64,000 nt of DNA, taken from the NCBI GenBank assembly GCA_002328185.1, contig DCWQ01000006.1, positions 15,762-79,761 on the forward strand. The letters run 5' to 3'. The notes below the pieces were generated by a model that saw nothing but the letters and a program-made list of their open reading frames with translations, did not search any database and was not told the DNA's origin. Below, piece after piece: positions 1-8,522 of the stretch. The position numbers and the translations under genes are program-made. The DNA is from Dehalococcoidia bacterium UBA2158. GTDB lineage: Bacteria; Chloroflexota; Dehalococcoidia; Lucifugimonadales; UBA3495. How positions within the stretch are numbered: the stretch's first letter is position 1; the number at the start of each line of letters is the position of its first letter.

Positions 1-704
1 AACACGCCGGCTGAGGAGCCGTTCTTGGCGGCGTTCAAGCAGATGTTCAAGGCCAGGGTGCTTTTGCCCAAAGACGGGCGGGCGCCGAGGATCAACAGGT
101 CAGAGCGTTGGATGCCGCCTAGGAGCTCGTCTAAGTCGGTGTAACCGACCATCACCGGGCCGGAGTTGTCTCTGACAGGGTCGGTGATGGCGGCCTGGTC
201 TTCCAAGTATTGGTCATAGATCTGCCGCAGGGGCATGAAGCCACGCTGGGAGTCGGTGCCGCGGATGGTGAATAGCGCGTCCTCAGCCTGGCGCAGAGTG
301 GCGTCCACATCGTCGGTGTCCTGGTAGCCCATGGTCGAGATGCGGGAAGCAACGTCGATGAGCTTACGCATAGTCGCGGTGCGGGCGACCACGTTGGCGT
401 AGTGTTCCGAGTGGGCCGAGGTTGGTGTTACGGAGATAAGGTGGCTGAGATAGGCCATGCCGCCCACGGTTTCAAGCTGGCTGGCGCGGCTCAATTCCCT
501 GGCCAGGGTGACTTGGTCGATGGCCTCATCCCGTTGGAAGAGTGCCTCGCAGGCGGCAAAGCAGAGTTGATTTCTCTCGCGGTAGAAATCGTCTGCCTTG
601 ATGTGGGGCGCGACGCGAGAGAAGCAGTCCCCATCGATCAAGACCGACCCAACAACCGCTTCCTCCGCCTCCAAGTCATGGGGTAACAGCTTCTCGGCAT
701 ACAT
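1..704 (-). CDS. dnaB: replicative DNA helicase DnaB (C-terminus beyond window edge)
   Basis: This is the hexameric replicative helicase that unwinds DNA at the fork. Reading the minus strand from the ATG at 704 gives MYAEKLLPHDLEAEEAVVGS, the typical start of the DnaB N-terminal (primase-interacting) domain. A linker follows, then the start of the RecA-like ATPase domain with Walker A GARPSLGKST near residue 220. The frame stays open to base 1, so about half of the usual 440-460 residues is missing because of the window edge, not because of a mutation. It starts 4 nt after the rplI stop, so the two are almost certainly co-transcribed; rplI-dnaB is a common bacterial order. Family assignment is firm. 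Confidence 0.95.
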   Translation of the reverse strand, partial: MYAEKLLPHDLEAEEAVVGSVLIDGDCFSRVAPHIKADDFYRERNQLCFAACEALFQRDEAIDQVTLARELSRASQLETVGGMAYLSHLISVTPTSAHSEHYANVVARTATMRKLIDVASRISTMGYQDTDDVDATLRQAEDALFTIRGTDSQRGFMPLRQIYDQYLEDQAAITDPVRDNSGPVMVGYTDLDELLGGIQRSDLLILGARPSLGKSTLALNICLNAAKNGSSAGV

Positions 705-708
705 CGCC

Positions 709-1158
709 CTATTCTTCCACCTCAGCGTTGACGTGAATCGTGGCAGTTACTTCGGTTGAGAACCGGAGTAACACATCGTATTCGCCGGGTTCGCGGATGG
801 GCTCGGCTATCTCCACCCAGCGGCGTTCCACTTCGCGGCCGACTTTCTCGGCCAATTCCATGGCGATGTGGGTGCTGGTGATGGCGCCGTAATACCGTCC
901 GGTGGGGGTGATCCTAGCCGTGAGGGTGATGGAGACGTCGTCCAAGCCGCTGGCCAGTTCTTCCATGACAGCGGTCTCGCGGACGCGTACTTCGTCACCG
1001 ACAGCGGTTATCTTGTGCAGCCGCTTCAGCACCTCGGGTGTGGCAATCTCCGCCAAACCCTGGGGCAAAAGATAGTTACGTGCGTACCCGTCGGGCACCC
1101 GGCGGACCTCGCCCGCCCTGGCCTTATTGGGAACGTCTTGTGTGAAGACTACTTCCAT
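709..1158 (-). CDS. rplI: 50S ribosomal protein L9
   Basis: L9 binds 23S rRNA domain V and bridges ribosomes through its extended helix. The 149-residue product has the usual family length. Its N-terminal rRNA-binding domain carries the signature DGYARNYLLPQGLA at residues 23-36, followed by the helical connector and a C-terminal domain. The opening MEVVFTQDVPNKARAGEVRRV is somewhat diverged from the usual MKVILLEDV but keeps the spacing. A GGAAG-like ribosome site lies upstream of the ATG at 1158. It is the first gene of a minus-strand rplI-dnaB unit. Confidence 0.95.
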   Translation of the reverse strand: MEVVFTQDVPNKARAGEVRRVPDGYARNYLLPQGLAEIATPEVLKRLHKITAVGDEVRVRETAVMEELASGLDDVSITLTARITPTGRYYGAITSTHIAMELAEKVGREVERRWVEIAEPIREPGEYDVLLRFSTEVTATIHVNAEVEE

Positions 1159-1478
1159 TGTTGGTCACTTCCGTTGGGTTCTCCGATGGGCATGGTCGAT
1201 CGGAATAGAGATGAGGCCTCACAGAAGAGACCGACTTGATTATACGGTATGCCCTCCGGAGAGGAAAGCGGGACCGGTCTGCTGCCGGACCCTGTCGGTT
1301 CTACCGATTCTCGTTCGCCGAAAATTGACTGCCCCCTGCGCCCCTCATAGAATCACTGTCACCGGATTAATGACCGAGAGGGAGAGCAGACCAACCAGCG
1401 ACCGGAAAAATATATCCCTCTTTTCACAACAAATCCAGGCAGTTTCGAACAATTTGAATCGGATTTTTTGGACGATAA
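1159..1478. promoter_or_regulatory. divergent intergenic region between rplI and tenA
   Basis: These 320 bases hold no credible gene. On the minus strand TATAAT (1244-1239) is a good -10 box for rplI-dnaB; the matching -35 (near 1267-1262, TTTCCT) is weak. I looked for a TPP riboswitch upstream of tenA (CTGAGA and ACCTGA cores) and did not find one. The plus-strand promoter for tenA is not evident. Confidence 0.4.
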
Positions 1479-2147
1479 ATGGGATTCATATCTGACATAG
1501 AGGCGCAGATTCAGTCCATAAGGGACGCCATATTGGCCCATCCTTTCGTTACGGGTGTGGGCGACGGCACCCTGCCGGTGGAGAAGTTCAAGCACTACGT
1601 GACCCAGGACTACGCCTACCTGGTTGAGTACAGCCGGGCGCTGGCACTGGCGTCGGCCCTGGCTCCCCGTCTGGACGACATGTCCTGGTTCGCTGGGTTG
1701 TTGGACGAGACCTTGAACGTTGAGATGTCGCTGCACCGCAGTTATTGCCAAGAGTTTGGCATCAGCGTCGAAGAGCTGGAGGCTACCGTCGCTGCTCCCA
1801 CTACCGTGGCTTACACCAGCTTCCTGCTGAAGACGGCCTATGACGGCAGTTTTGGTGAGTTGGTGGCGTCTTTGCTGCCCTGCCAATGGGGGTACTGGGA
1901 GATCGGGGACCACTTGATTCGACGAGGCTTGCCCCAGCATGCGCCGCTCTACTCTCAGTGGATCGAGATGTACACCTCAGAGGGGTTCGCTGCCCTGGCT
2001 CAGCACATCCGCGACATGGCAGACCGGCTGGGCGCGGAGGCGGGTCCTACAGAGTTGACCGCCATGGGTGAGGCGTACTTGGAAAGCGTCCGCCTGGAGC
2101 GCCGGTTCTGGGACATGGCTTACAACTTGGAAGGGTGGAAAGGCTAG
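1479..2147 (+). CDS. tenA: TenA/thiaminase II family aminopyrimidine aminohydrolase
   Basis: TenA hydrolyses aminopyrimidine products of thiamine breakdown to HMP for salvage. The 222-residue protein matches the family length and keeps the active site almost position for position with B. subtilis TenA: D44 and Y47 (VTQDYAYLVEY), Y112, the nucleophile C135 in LLPCQWGYWEIG, Y139 and E207 (LERRFWDMAY). It is monocistronic here, with no other thiamine gene in the window and no TPP riboswitch visible. The ribosome site before the ATG is poor. TenA_C/TenA_E subgroups differ by the cysteine; this one has it. Confidence 0.93.
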   Translation: MGFISDIEAQIQSIRDAILAHPFVTGVGDGTLPVEKFKHYVTQDYAYLVEYSRALALASALAPRLDDMSWFAGLLDETLNVEMSLHRSYCQEFGISVEELEATVAAPTTVAYTSFLLKTAYDGSFGELVASLLPCQWGYWEIGDHLIRRGLPQHAPLYSQWIEMYTSEGFAALAQHIRDMADRLGAEAGPTELTAMGEAYLESVRLERRFWDMAYNLEGWKG

Positions 2148-2182
2148 GCCGCTTGCAGCCGTTCGAGCAATAGGAAAACGCA

Positions 2183-2220
2183 AAAACGCCCTGCCCTTCC
2201 GTGGAAGAGCAGGGCGTTTT
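2183..2220. terminator. bidirectional Rho-independent terminator
   Basis: A perfect 12-bp arm (AAAACGCCCTGC, 2183-2194, against 2209-2220) with an inner CTTCC/GGAAG stem has A-tracts on the left and T-tracts on the right. It sits between the convergent tenA and the ATPase fragment, so it can serve both strands. Confidence 0.9.
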
Positions 2221-2265
2221 CAGTAGACCTCCAGGTTCCTGCCAGATGGCCAAAGATTCCAGAGC

Positions 2266-3129
2266 TTACGTGTGGCTCGACAAAGCGAGCATGGCTCCGA
2301 CTATGGCGAAAGCCAGGCTCAGGCTCCTCCCCGAGAGCATAGCCAAATGACTTCGGATGAACAGGGGATAGCCCTCAGTGTGCGTGTGGATGGCTTCGAG
2401 CATCTTTGAAGATGCATTTTCACCGCCAGACTCCCGGACGTACTCGCCGGCGTCGCCTGATTCCAGCCCGTCCAGCCCCAATCGGTGAAACGACGCGTTG
2501 CGAGACATTCGCGCCAGGGATTCGGTCAGCGGGTGTCGGCGGGTTACTTCCACGTCGCGGTAGGTGCCGATGACCAGGACGTTGCTTTCGGCCATCTTCT
2601 GGGCCAGGAACTCCAGCAGCAACAATGAGGGGGTGTCAGACCAGTGGAGGTCGTCTAAAACCACGACCAAAGATTGGGGTTGCGCCACGGTCTTGAGGAA
2701 CGCGGTTATGGAATTGAATAGCTGGAAGCGGGTTGGTTCGGGGTCAAGGGCGGGAGGAGTCTCCAAGTCGGGGAGTTCCTGCCGAATCTCCGGTATTAGG
2801 TCGGCAATGTCAGCAGCCGCGGAGCCGATCTCGGTGCCAAGTTGATCGGCGGGCGCGTCGGCGACTGACGCTTTGATCGGTTGGACCCATGGCCAGTAAG
2901 GCGGGGCGCCTTCCCGCTCGTAGCACCATCCCCCAAGAACCTTAGCGCCAAGATCGGAAGCATGGGCAGTCAACTCATGGGCGATGCTGGTCTTGCCGAT
3001 GCCAGGCTCACTGGCCAGCATGACCAACCTGCCGTGACCGGCCATGGCATCGTCCAAGGCATCGTTAACCTCGGCCATTTCCTGATGACGGCCAACGAAC
3101 AACCCGCCTGCCTCTCCGGAACTGGTCAC
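2266..3129 (-). pseudogene. AAA ATPase fragment of a LuxR/MalT-like (STAND) regulator
   Basis: The 287 residues are the N-terminal AAA_16-type ATPase of large ATP-dependent regulators. Walker A is SEPGIGKTS (40-48), Walker B is LVVVLDDLHW (154-163), and sensor-like IGTYRDVEV sits near 187. Such proteins normally run to about 900-1100 residues with TPR repeats and a LuxR-type HTH. Here, just after the conserved THTEGYPLF segment, the sequence turns into an unrelated hydrophobic tail (SGRSLSLAFAIVGAMLALSS) and stops next to the tenA terminator. I read it as a 3'-truncated remnant, although the ORF could still be expressed. No regulatory target is evident. Confidence 0.65.
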
Positions 3130-3237
3130 TGTTTGCTACCCAGCGTGTTGGGGGCATTTTACACCCATTGGGGGGGTTAAGATGCGTGAATCTGCCGGGT
3201 TGTTGCCGGGATGCGGTTTGGCTTGCTCAGGGCGGTT

Positions 3238-3434
3238 TTTCGACAGGCTCAGCATGAGCGGGATACAGGAGAGGTTGATTGAAAGATGAAACTTGTCGAT
3301 GCGAGCATAGGCGGATTAAAAACCCGCGCCTACGTTTGCGGGCTAATGTTTTGAAATGCAGGGCTATTCTCTTCCGCTCATCCTGAGCCCCGATCTAGGT
3401 CGAGAATCTCGATAAATTGGACCTGTCGAAGGAT
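3238..3434. repeat. dispersed palindromic repeat, inverted pair
   Basis: The gap between the ATPase fragment and the methyltransferase is repeat DNA, not coding. Segment 3239-3261 (TTCGACAGGCTCAGCATGAG core) recurs inverted at 3374-3393 (CCGCTCATCCTGAGCC) and 3422-3434 (CCTGTCGAAGGAT). Between them is a second motif, GGATTAAAAACCCGCGCCTACG, near 3312. Relatives of the first motif occur at 34876 and, more diverged, at 20451 and 50374. A relative of the second occurs at 23636. Confidence 0.7.
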
Positions 3435-3467
3435 CGGCCTGTGTAAGCCAAATTGATCGAACGGCCT

Positions 3468-4259
3468 TTACCACTTAACCGCCCGAAACACCCAGCAGGG
3501 CCAGGAGAAGGCGATGTCGTTATGCACGGGGGCGACTTGGAAGGCTTCGCGGGTGGCGGCTGGGGCTTCCATGAACTCTTTGTGGAGTGCTTCCGTTTCT
3601 TCGGGGGAGACTTTGGTGCGGGCGGTCCATTCATTGAAACGCAGGTAGATTCGGGGATAGTCGTTCTCGACCACGGTGAAGCTGCGGTCAGTGAGCAGTT
3701 CCTGAATCTTGGAGATCTTGCGGTTCTCTATGTGGCTGAAATCGCGGCGCAGCTCTATGTCGTTCATCCAATCGGTGATCGCGCTGTCTTCGGGGGCAAT
3801 GCTGTCGGCCATCAGCAGCGAGCCGCCCGGCTTCAGCACCCGCTGGGTTTCGTCCAGGGCCTTTTCAAAGTCCCTAAAATGGTGTGCCGATACGCGGGAG
3901 GTGACCAGGTCCACGGACTCATCGGCGAATGGCAGGGTCTCGGCGGCGTTCTGGCTCAGATCCAGGTTGGCGATGCCCCGCTCCCGGCCCAGGCGTTGGG
4001 CCTGGCGCAGCATCGGCTCGGTAACGTCGCTGGCAATGATCCGGTCGGACACCCCAGCCACGGGGAATGCGGTGAACCCGGCACCGGTGCCCAAGTCTAA
4101 GGTCCAGCCGTAGCGGTTGGTTCCGCCAGCGGCGTCCACCATGCGCTCCACAGACTCCAGACTGTCGTCACGTATGTGCACCTTGCTGGTGGCGTAGACG
4201 GCTGCCTGAGGGCCAAATACCTGCTGGGCCGCCAGAGGAGGGTTGTTGTCCTGGGTCAT
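3468..4259 (-). CDS. class I SAM-dependent methyltransferase (Methyltransf_11/UbiE-like)
   Basis: A Rossmann-fold methyltransferase of 263 residues. Motif I is LDLGTGAG (54-61), the acidic end of beta-2 is IIASDVTEPM (74-83), motif II-like is LPFADESVDLVTSR, and motif post-III is LKPGGSLLMAD. This pattern is that of the UbiE/Methyltransf_11 group acting on small molecules. Substrate cannot be deduced: the neighbours (an ATPase remnant, and an NHL gene behind its own terminator) give no pathway. Start ATG at 4259. Confidence 0.85.
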   Translation of the reverse strand: MTQDNNPPLAAQQVFGPQAAVYATSKVHIRDDSLESVERMVDAAGGTNRYGWTLDLGTGAGFTAFPVAGVSDRIIASDVTEPMLRQAQRLGRERGIANLDLSQNAAETLPFADESVDLVTSRVSAHHFRDFEKALDETQRVLKPGGSLLMADSIAPEDSAITDWMNDIELRRDFSHIENRKISKIQELLTDRSFTVVENDYPRIYLRFNEWTARTKVSPEETEALHKEFMEAPAATREAFQVAPVHNDIAFSWPCWVFRAVKW

Positions 4260-4279
4260 GGTTCCTCATGTTATCTGCA

Positions 4280-4325
4280 CAAAATAAAACTGGCGCTTGG
4301 GTTGATAGCCAATCCCAAGCGCCAG
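4280..4325 (-). terminator. Rho-independent terminator of the DUF1800-DUF1501-NHL operon
   Basis: A 12-bp perfect stem CTGGCGCTTGGG (4290-4301) pairs with 4314-4325. Read on the minus strand it is followed by a T-rich tract (GTTTTATTTT, 4289-4280). It lies 29 nt beyond the stop of the NHL gene. Confidence 0.85.
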
Positions 4326-4354
4326 CGTGTTTCCAGTTAAGGCGGCTGCGCCGC

Positions 4355-5416
4355 TTAGACCAGCATTGGCTCCGCGTTCTTCTGGTAGACCTGGAACCGG
4401 TGCCGGGTGGTGTCCGCGATCATGACGCGGCCGCGGCGGTCGACGCGCACCGCGCAGGGGGCCCACAGGACCTTCTCAGGAGTGAAGTCCCGAACGCCGT
4501 TACGCTGGCGGATCATGTCCGGGTTGGACTTTATCTTGTCGATACCCAGGCTGGAGAGCGCGGCGTCGCCGTTGAACTCTGTGATGAACCGGCCCTCTGC
4601 AGTGAGGACCTGGACACGGTTGTTTAGCCAGTCGGCGATGTAGATGTCGCCGTCGTTATCGACGCAGACGCCGGTGGGTCGGTTGAACTCGCCGACCGGT
4701 ACGTCTACGTACGCCATACCGCCCGTTTCACGGGCGATGGAGCAATCGCCGCCGGTGCCCGGCCTGCCGAAGGAGGCCAACCACTTGCCGTCGTTGGTGA
4801 AGGACTGGACGCGGTCGTTACGCCAGTCGGCGACGAAGATGTTTCCTTCCTTATCCAGGCAGATGCCCCAGGGCAGGTTGAATTCGCCATCGCCGGAGCC
4901 GGCGCCGCCGAACTTGCCCAGGAACTTGCCGTCTAGCGAGAATTTCTGGATCCGGTTGTTGCGGCTGTCCACAACGTAGACCGTGCCGTCGGGGCCGATG
5001 GTAATTCCGGCCGGACGATTCAATTCGCCGTCGCCTGAACCGTGGGTGCCCCAGTGGTTCTGATACTCGCCATCTTTGTTGAAGATGGTGATGCGGTGGG
5101 TCCACTCATCCGTCACGTAGACGTTGGTGTCCTTGTCCAAGGCAATGGCCATGGGCCAGATGAACTGACCGGGCTCCTCACCGTAGGAACCGAACTCGGT
5201 GATGTACTCTTCTTTGTCCTCGCCGATGCGGAACATGTTGATGCGGGTGCCGTCGGCCCGGGACTCATAGGAGCGGTTGACGATATAAACCAGGTCGTCA
5301 GGACCCAGGGCAAAGTCCATCGGGTTGCGGAACCCGGTGCCCTGGAACTCGGAGCGTCCAGCTGTGAAGCTGTAGGTATACGTCCGGTCGTTGATGCCCA
5401 GGAATACACTAGCCAT
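4355..5416 (-). CDS. NHL-repeat beta-propeller protein
   Basis: About 353 residues made of successive NHL blades. Recognisable units are NPMDFALGPDDLVYIVN, WPMAIALDKDTNVYVTD, RPAGITIGPDGTVYVVD, LPWGICLDKEGNIFVAD, RPTGVCVDNDGDIYIAD and APCAVRVDRRGRVMIAD, i.e. six blades, each ending in a D/N plus R-hydrophobic-Q motif. NHL propellers bind proteins or ligands, and some are lyases. No signal peptide is visible. I place the start at ATG 5416 because a GGAGAA ribosome site sits 7 nt upstream; the TTG at 5431 overlaps that site. It is the last gene of a three-gene operon with the DUF1501 and DUF1800 genes. Confidence 0.88.
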   Translation of the reverse strand: MASVFLGINDRTYTYSFTAGRSEFQGTGFRNPMDFALGPDDLVYIVNRSYESRADGTRINMFRIGEDKEEYITEFGSYGEEPGQFIWPMAIALDKDTNVYVTDEWTHRITIFNKDGEYQNHWGTHGSGDGELNRPAGITIGPDGTVYVVDSRNNRIQKFSLDGKFLGKFGGAGSGDGEFNLPWGICLDKEGNIFVADWRNDRVQSFTNDGKWLASFGRPGTGGDCSIARETGGMAYVDVPVGEFNRPTGVCVDNDGDIYIADWLNNRVQVLTAEGRFITEFNGDAALSSLGIDKIKSNPDMIRQRNGVRDFTPEKVLWAPCAVRVDRRGRVMIADTTRHRFQVYQKNAEPMLV

Positions 5417-5513
5417 AGTTATTCTCCTCAAAGGTTCAGTGCCCCGCGCCGCAGAAATTACTCCGGTTCAGAGGCTTACTTTCTAGATTTTTCGCGGGTC
5501 TTCGAGCGCTCCC

Positions 5514-6650
5514 CTAAAGAAAGGGTATGGGCTCGAAGTTGCTGCCGGTGATCGCCTTGGCGTCCAGGCCCATCCATTGATCCAGCAGGGTGGTGTAGGC
5601 GCGGCGGAAGTCGACGTTGTGCTGTAGGTTGCCGCCGTCTTCCAGCTTGCCGGGCTCAAGGGAGGGGTACTCGCCGTAGAGGCCACCCTTCACGTGGTCT
5701 CCGATGACGAAGGCCACTCCGCCAGTGCCGTGGTCGGTGCCGGATCCGTTGTCCATGGCTCGCCGTCCGAACTCGGAGTAGAAGAACAACGTTACGTTGT
5801 CGCTCTTGTCCAATTGGCGGATGTCAGTCATGAATGAATCGATGCTGACGGCTACGTCCTGCAACAGGTTGGAGTGCCCCACGGCCTGGTTGGCGTGGGT
5901 GTCGAAGATGTTGTAGGGGGCCGTGGTGAACATCACCTTAGTGCCGAAGTCGGCATTGTGCACCTGGGCCATATCGCGGAGGTATCCGCCCATGGCGCTA
6001 CTGGGGTACTCGACCTCGGACCGGTACAGGCCGGGGGCGGTGCTAAGGATGTCGGCGCCCTGCAGAGCTTCGATGCCAGTCCGACGGATGTAATCGTCCA
6101 CCGCGCCCTGGCCGATGGCCGGAGCGTACATGCGTCCGAACAGGTCGAGGGCCTCGGCCCGCTGGGCTTCGGCGCCCATGTCGGTGAGTAGGCCGTAGGT
6201 GCTAAGGTCGCCCACAGATGCTACTGCCACGCCCTCTTTGGCTAGGGAGCGGGGCAGGCCGCGTCCGAAGTTGACGCCGGTGAGCACGTTCTCGCCCTTG
6301 GGGTCAACGTCTTGAATGACGCTGCCCAACCAACCGGTGACGCCCAACTCAACGGGTTCGCAGGTGGCCCAAATGTCCATAGACCGGAAGTGCGACAGGC
6401 TGCCGTTGGGGTAGCCGATTCCCTGGATGATGGCCAAGTGGCCCTCGTCCCAGTACTTCTTCAGTGGGGCCATGGCTGGGTGGAAGCCCAGTTGATCGGT
6501 GATGGGGATTATCTGGTCCTCAGGTATTCCCAGAGACTGACGATAGTCCCGGTAGTGAGGATTGTTGTACGGGATAACCGTGTTTAAGCCATCGTTTCCA
6601 CCGGACAATGACATCACTGCCAAGACCGGGTCTTTTAGCGTTGATACCAT
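5514..6650 (-). CDS. DUF1501 domain protein
   Basis: A 378-residue DUF1501 protein, a sulfatase/alkaline-phosphatase-like fold of unknown activity. Landmarks are VMSLSGGNDGLNTVIPY (12-28), GLPRSLA, and the conserved late block FFYSEFGRRAMDNGSGTDHG followed by GGVAFVIGDHVKGG. Most family members carry a Tat signal peptide; this one begins directly with MVSTLKDPVLAVMSLSGGND and has none. GGAGGAATAAGG precedes the ATG. It lies 57 nt after the DUF1800 gene, the usual partner of DUF1501, and the pair probably functions together. Confidence 0.92.
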   Translation of the reverse strand: MVSTLKDPVLAVMSLSGGNDGLNTVIPYNNPHYRDYRQSLGIPEDQIIPITDQLGFHPAMAPLKKYWDEGHLAIIQGIGYPNGSLSHFRSMDIWATCEPVELGVTGWLGSVIQDVDPKGENVLTGVNFGRGLPRSLAKEGVAVASVGDLSTYGLLTDMGAEAQRAEALDLFGRMYAPAIGQGAVDDYIRRTGIEALQGADILSTAPGLYRSEVEYPSSAMGGYLRDMAQVHNADFGTKVMFTTAPYNIFDTHANQAVGHSNLLQDVAVSIDSFMTDIRQLDKSDNVTLFFYSEFGRRAMDNGSGTDHGTGGVAFVIGDHVKGGLYGEYPSLEPGKLEDGGNLQHNVDFRRAYTTLLDQWMGLDAKAITGSNFEPIPFL

Positions 6651-6707
6651 CCTTATTCCTCCGCCTTTAGTCGGATTTCCAAATCAATCAAATCAGATGA
6701 GGAGTTC

Positions 6708-8132
6708 CTAGCCGAACTGGAACTCCGAGGTTGTGGCGATCATCTGCAGAGTCTCGCCCGCCCGACGGGAGAACTCACCCTGCTCTGCGGCGTTGCTGTG
6801 TTTCAAGGCCCCGCCAGCATCCAGGTGGTCGGTCAACTGGCTGCGGGTCTCCTGGGCCAGGTCCATAGGACCAACCAGGTCTAGGCAACCGTTCAAGAAC
6901 TGTTCAGAGCTTGGCACATCGCCGATGGCCATCAGCCGGTCGATGATGTTCTTGACTCCGGGCAGCTCGGTGTTGCCCAGCATGGAAGATGCGAAGTTGA
7001 TCCGGTCGATGAGGCTGCCGCTGTTGATCCACTCGCGGCCCATGTGCCAGCCCTCGACTGTCGGGGGGTTCATCAGGTCCAGGCCCATGTACTTAGGCTC
7101 CATGGCCACGAAGAACAAGCCCGGCTTGGGCTCGAGGTGGTCACCCACCATGCGCATAGTGCCGATGACCACGTCCGCGGGACTCTTGACCTTGGCGAAC
7201 CGGACGGCCTCGTCCTTGAAGAAGGCCGCGTTGAACAGAACCGTCAACATGGCGGTGATCTCATAACCGGAGTCGAAGTAAGCCTTCTCGAGTTGTTTGA
7301 TAGCGTCCATGTCGCGGGGTTCCGCCAAGCGCCAGGAAGGCACCGGCGGCTCGTCGGCGACGAAGAAGTCGTAGAGCTTGCGGGCGACGAACCTGGCGGT
7401 GGCCGGCTGCTTGCAGATGATGTCGACGATGTCGCCGCCATCCCAGTTGCCGGTCTCGCCCAGGAAGGTCTTCTCGCCGTAGTCGTGGTCGGCGGGGTCG
7501 AACCGGAACTCGAAGGGAGTCCGGCCATAGGGGAAGACGGGAATCGTCGGGGCCAGGTTCCAGCCGGTGAAGGCACGGGCACAGGCTTTGACGTCGTCCT
7601 CGGTGTAGTTGAATTCTTGGTCCATGCCCACGCCGATGGAGAACAGTTCCAAGAGCTCCCGGCCGTAGTTCTCATTGACGGCGGTCTTGTGGCTCTCGAT
7701 GTTGTCCAGGTAATAGAGCATGGCCGGATCGGTGGAAAGCATCAGGAGCATCTCTTTGAAGTTGCCCATACCGTAGTCCCGGAACTTGTCGATCTGGATG
7801 GCCGTGGTCCGGGCGTTATCCACCTTGTTGTCGCCAGCGCAGAGAATGGTGTGCCAGAAGAGGGACATCTTCTCTTTAAGCTGGTACTTGTTGTTGATCA
7901 TGCGGTAGACCCACTCGGTCTGACCGGTCTCGATAGCGGCCTTGTCGAAATAGGACGGATAGGCGCGGTACATTAGGTCCTCGTCTATTCCTGGGTCCTC
8001 TCCGGGATTCAGAAGCTCCGCTACCACACTGTCGTAGCCCTGGGTTACTCTGGCCTCGATCTCATCGCGGCTAGCCCCGTAACCGGCGCGACGCAGAAGG
8101 TGGGCCATCAAAGCGATCTCTTGGTCAGGCAT
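6708..8132 (-). CDS. DUF1800 domain protein
   Basis: A 474-residue DUF1800 family protein. It begins IALMAHLLRRAGYGASRDEI and contains the hallmark segments MSLFWHTILC (residues 89-98), NENYGRELLELFSIGVG and DVKACARAFTGWN. Function is unknown; DUF1800 and DUF1501 genes are nearly always adjacent, as here. The family is usually exported, but no signal sequence is seen before the domain. An excellent ribosome site (AAGGAGGAGTGA) abuts the ATG at 8132. It is the first gene of the operon and follows a near-consensus promoter at 8301-8329. Confidence 0.93.
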   Translation of the reverse strand: MPDQEIALMAHLLRRAGYGASRDEIEARVTQGYDSVVAELLNPGEDPGIDEDLMYRAYPSYFDKAAIETGQTEWVYRMINNKYQLKEKMSLFWHTILCAGDNKVDNARTTAIQIDKFRDYGMGNFKEMLLMLSTDPAMLYYLDNIESHKTAVNENYGRELLELFSIGVGMDQEFNYTEDDVKACARAFTGWNLAPTIPVFPYGRTPFEFRFDPADHDYGEKTFLGETGNWDGGDIVDIICKQPATARFVARKLYDFFVADEPPVPSWRLAEPRDMDAIKQLEKAYFDSGYEITAMLTVLFNAAFFKDEAVRFAKVKSPADVVIGTMRMVGDHLEPKPGLFFVAMEPKYMGLDLMNPPTVEGWHMGREWINSGSLIDRINFASSMLGNTELPGVKNIIDRLMAIGDVPSSEQFLNGCLDLVGPMDLAQETRSQLTDHLDAGGALKHSNAAEQGEFSRRAGETLQMIATTSEFQFG

Positions 8133-8300
8133 TCACTCCTCCTTGCTCAATGGTGAACAGTTCTATCTGGTTTTAGATCGTTGCGTATCTTGGTCCCCAG
8201 TTGATGAAAGGGCCGCGAATCGCATTCATCTGCGGGGAACTAATGGCGGCTGACCCTCGGCTAAAGGCAGACTAACCAAGGTGAATTGAAATATGACCAC

Positions 8301-8329
8301 ATTCTAAAAATCAGGTGGGGCAATGTCAA
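8301..8329 (-). promoter_or_regulatory. sigma-70-type promoter for the DUF1800 operon
   Basis: On the minus strand TTGACA (8329-8324), a 17-nt spacer and TAGAAT (8306-8301) form a near-consensus promoter. The leader to the DUF1800 start is about 160 nt. I see no strong structure in it. Confidence 0.75.
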
Positions 8330-8522
8330 TACTCGGTATCAGTTAATCTGAGCCTAGGGAGCCTGTTCGATGAATGGCTTATTAGAAAATACCGATTATA
8401 AAAAAGAGATTGATTCGAGGCTCGGGTTTTAATTGCGGACCAACGGCCCCGTCCTAACGCTGCACCATGCTAACATTCGGCCATTCTCCAACCACCTGAA
8501 CCGAAGCCAGGAGGGCCGTGCA

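Noticed and set aside
1320..1478. TPP riboswitch upstream of tenA
   Set aside because: The conserved cores (CTGAGA, ACCTGA) are absent.
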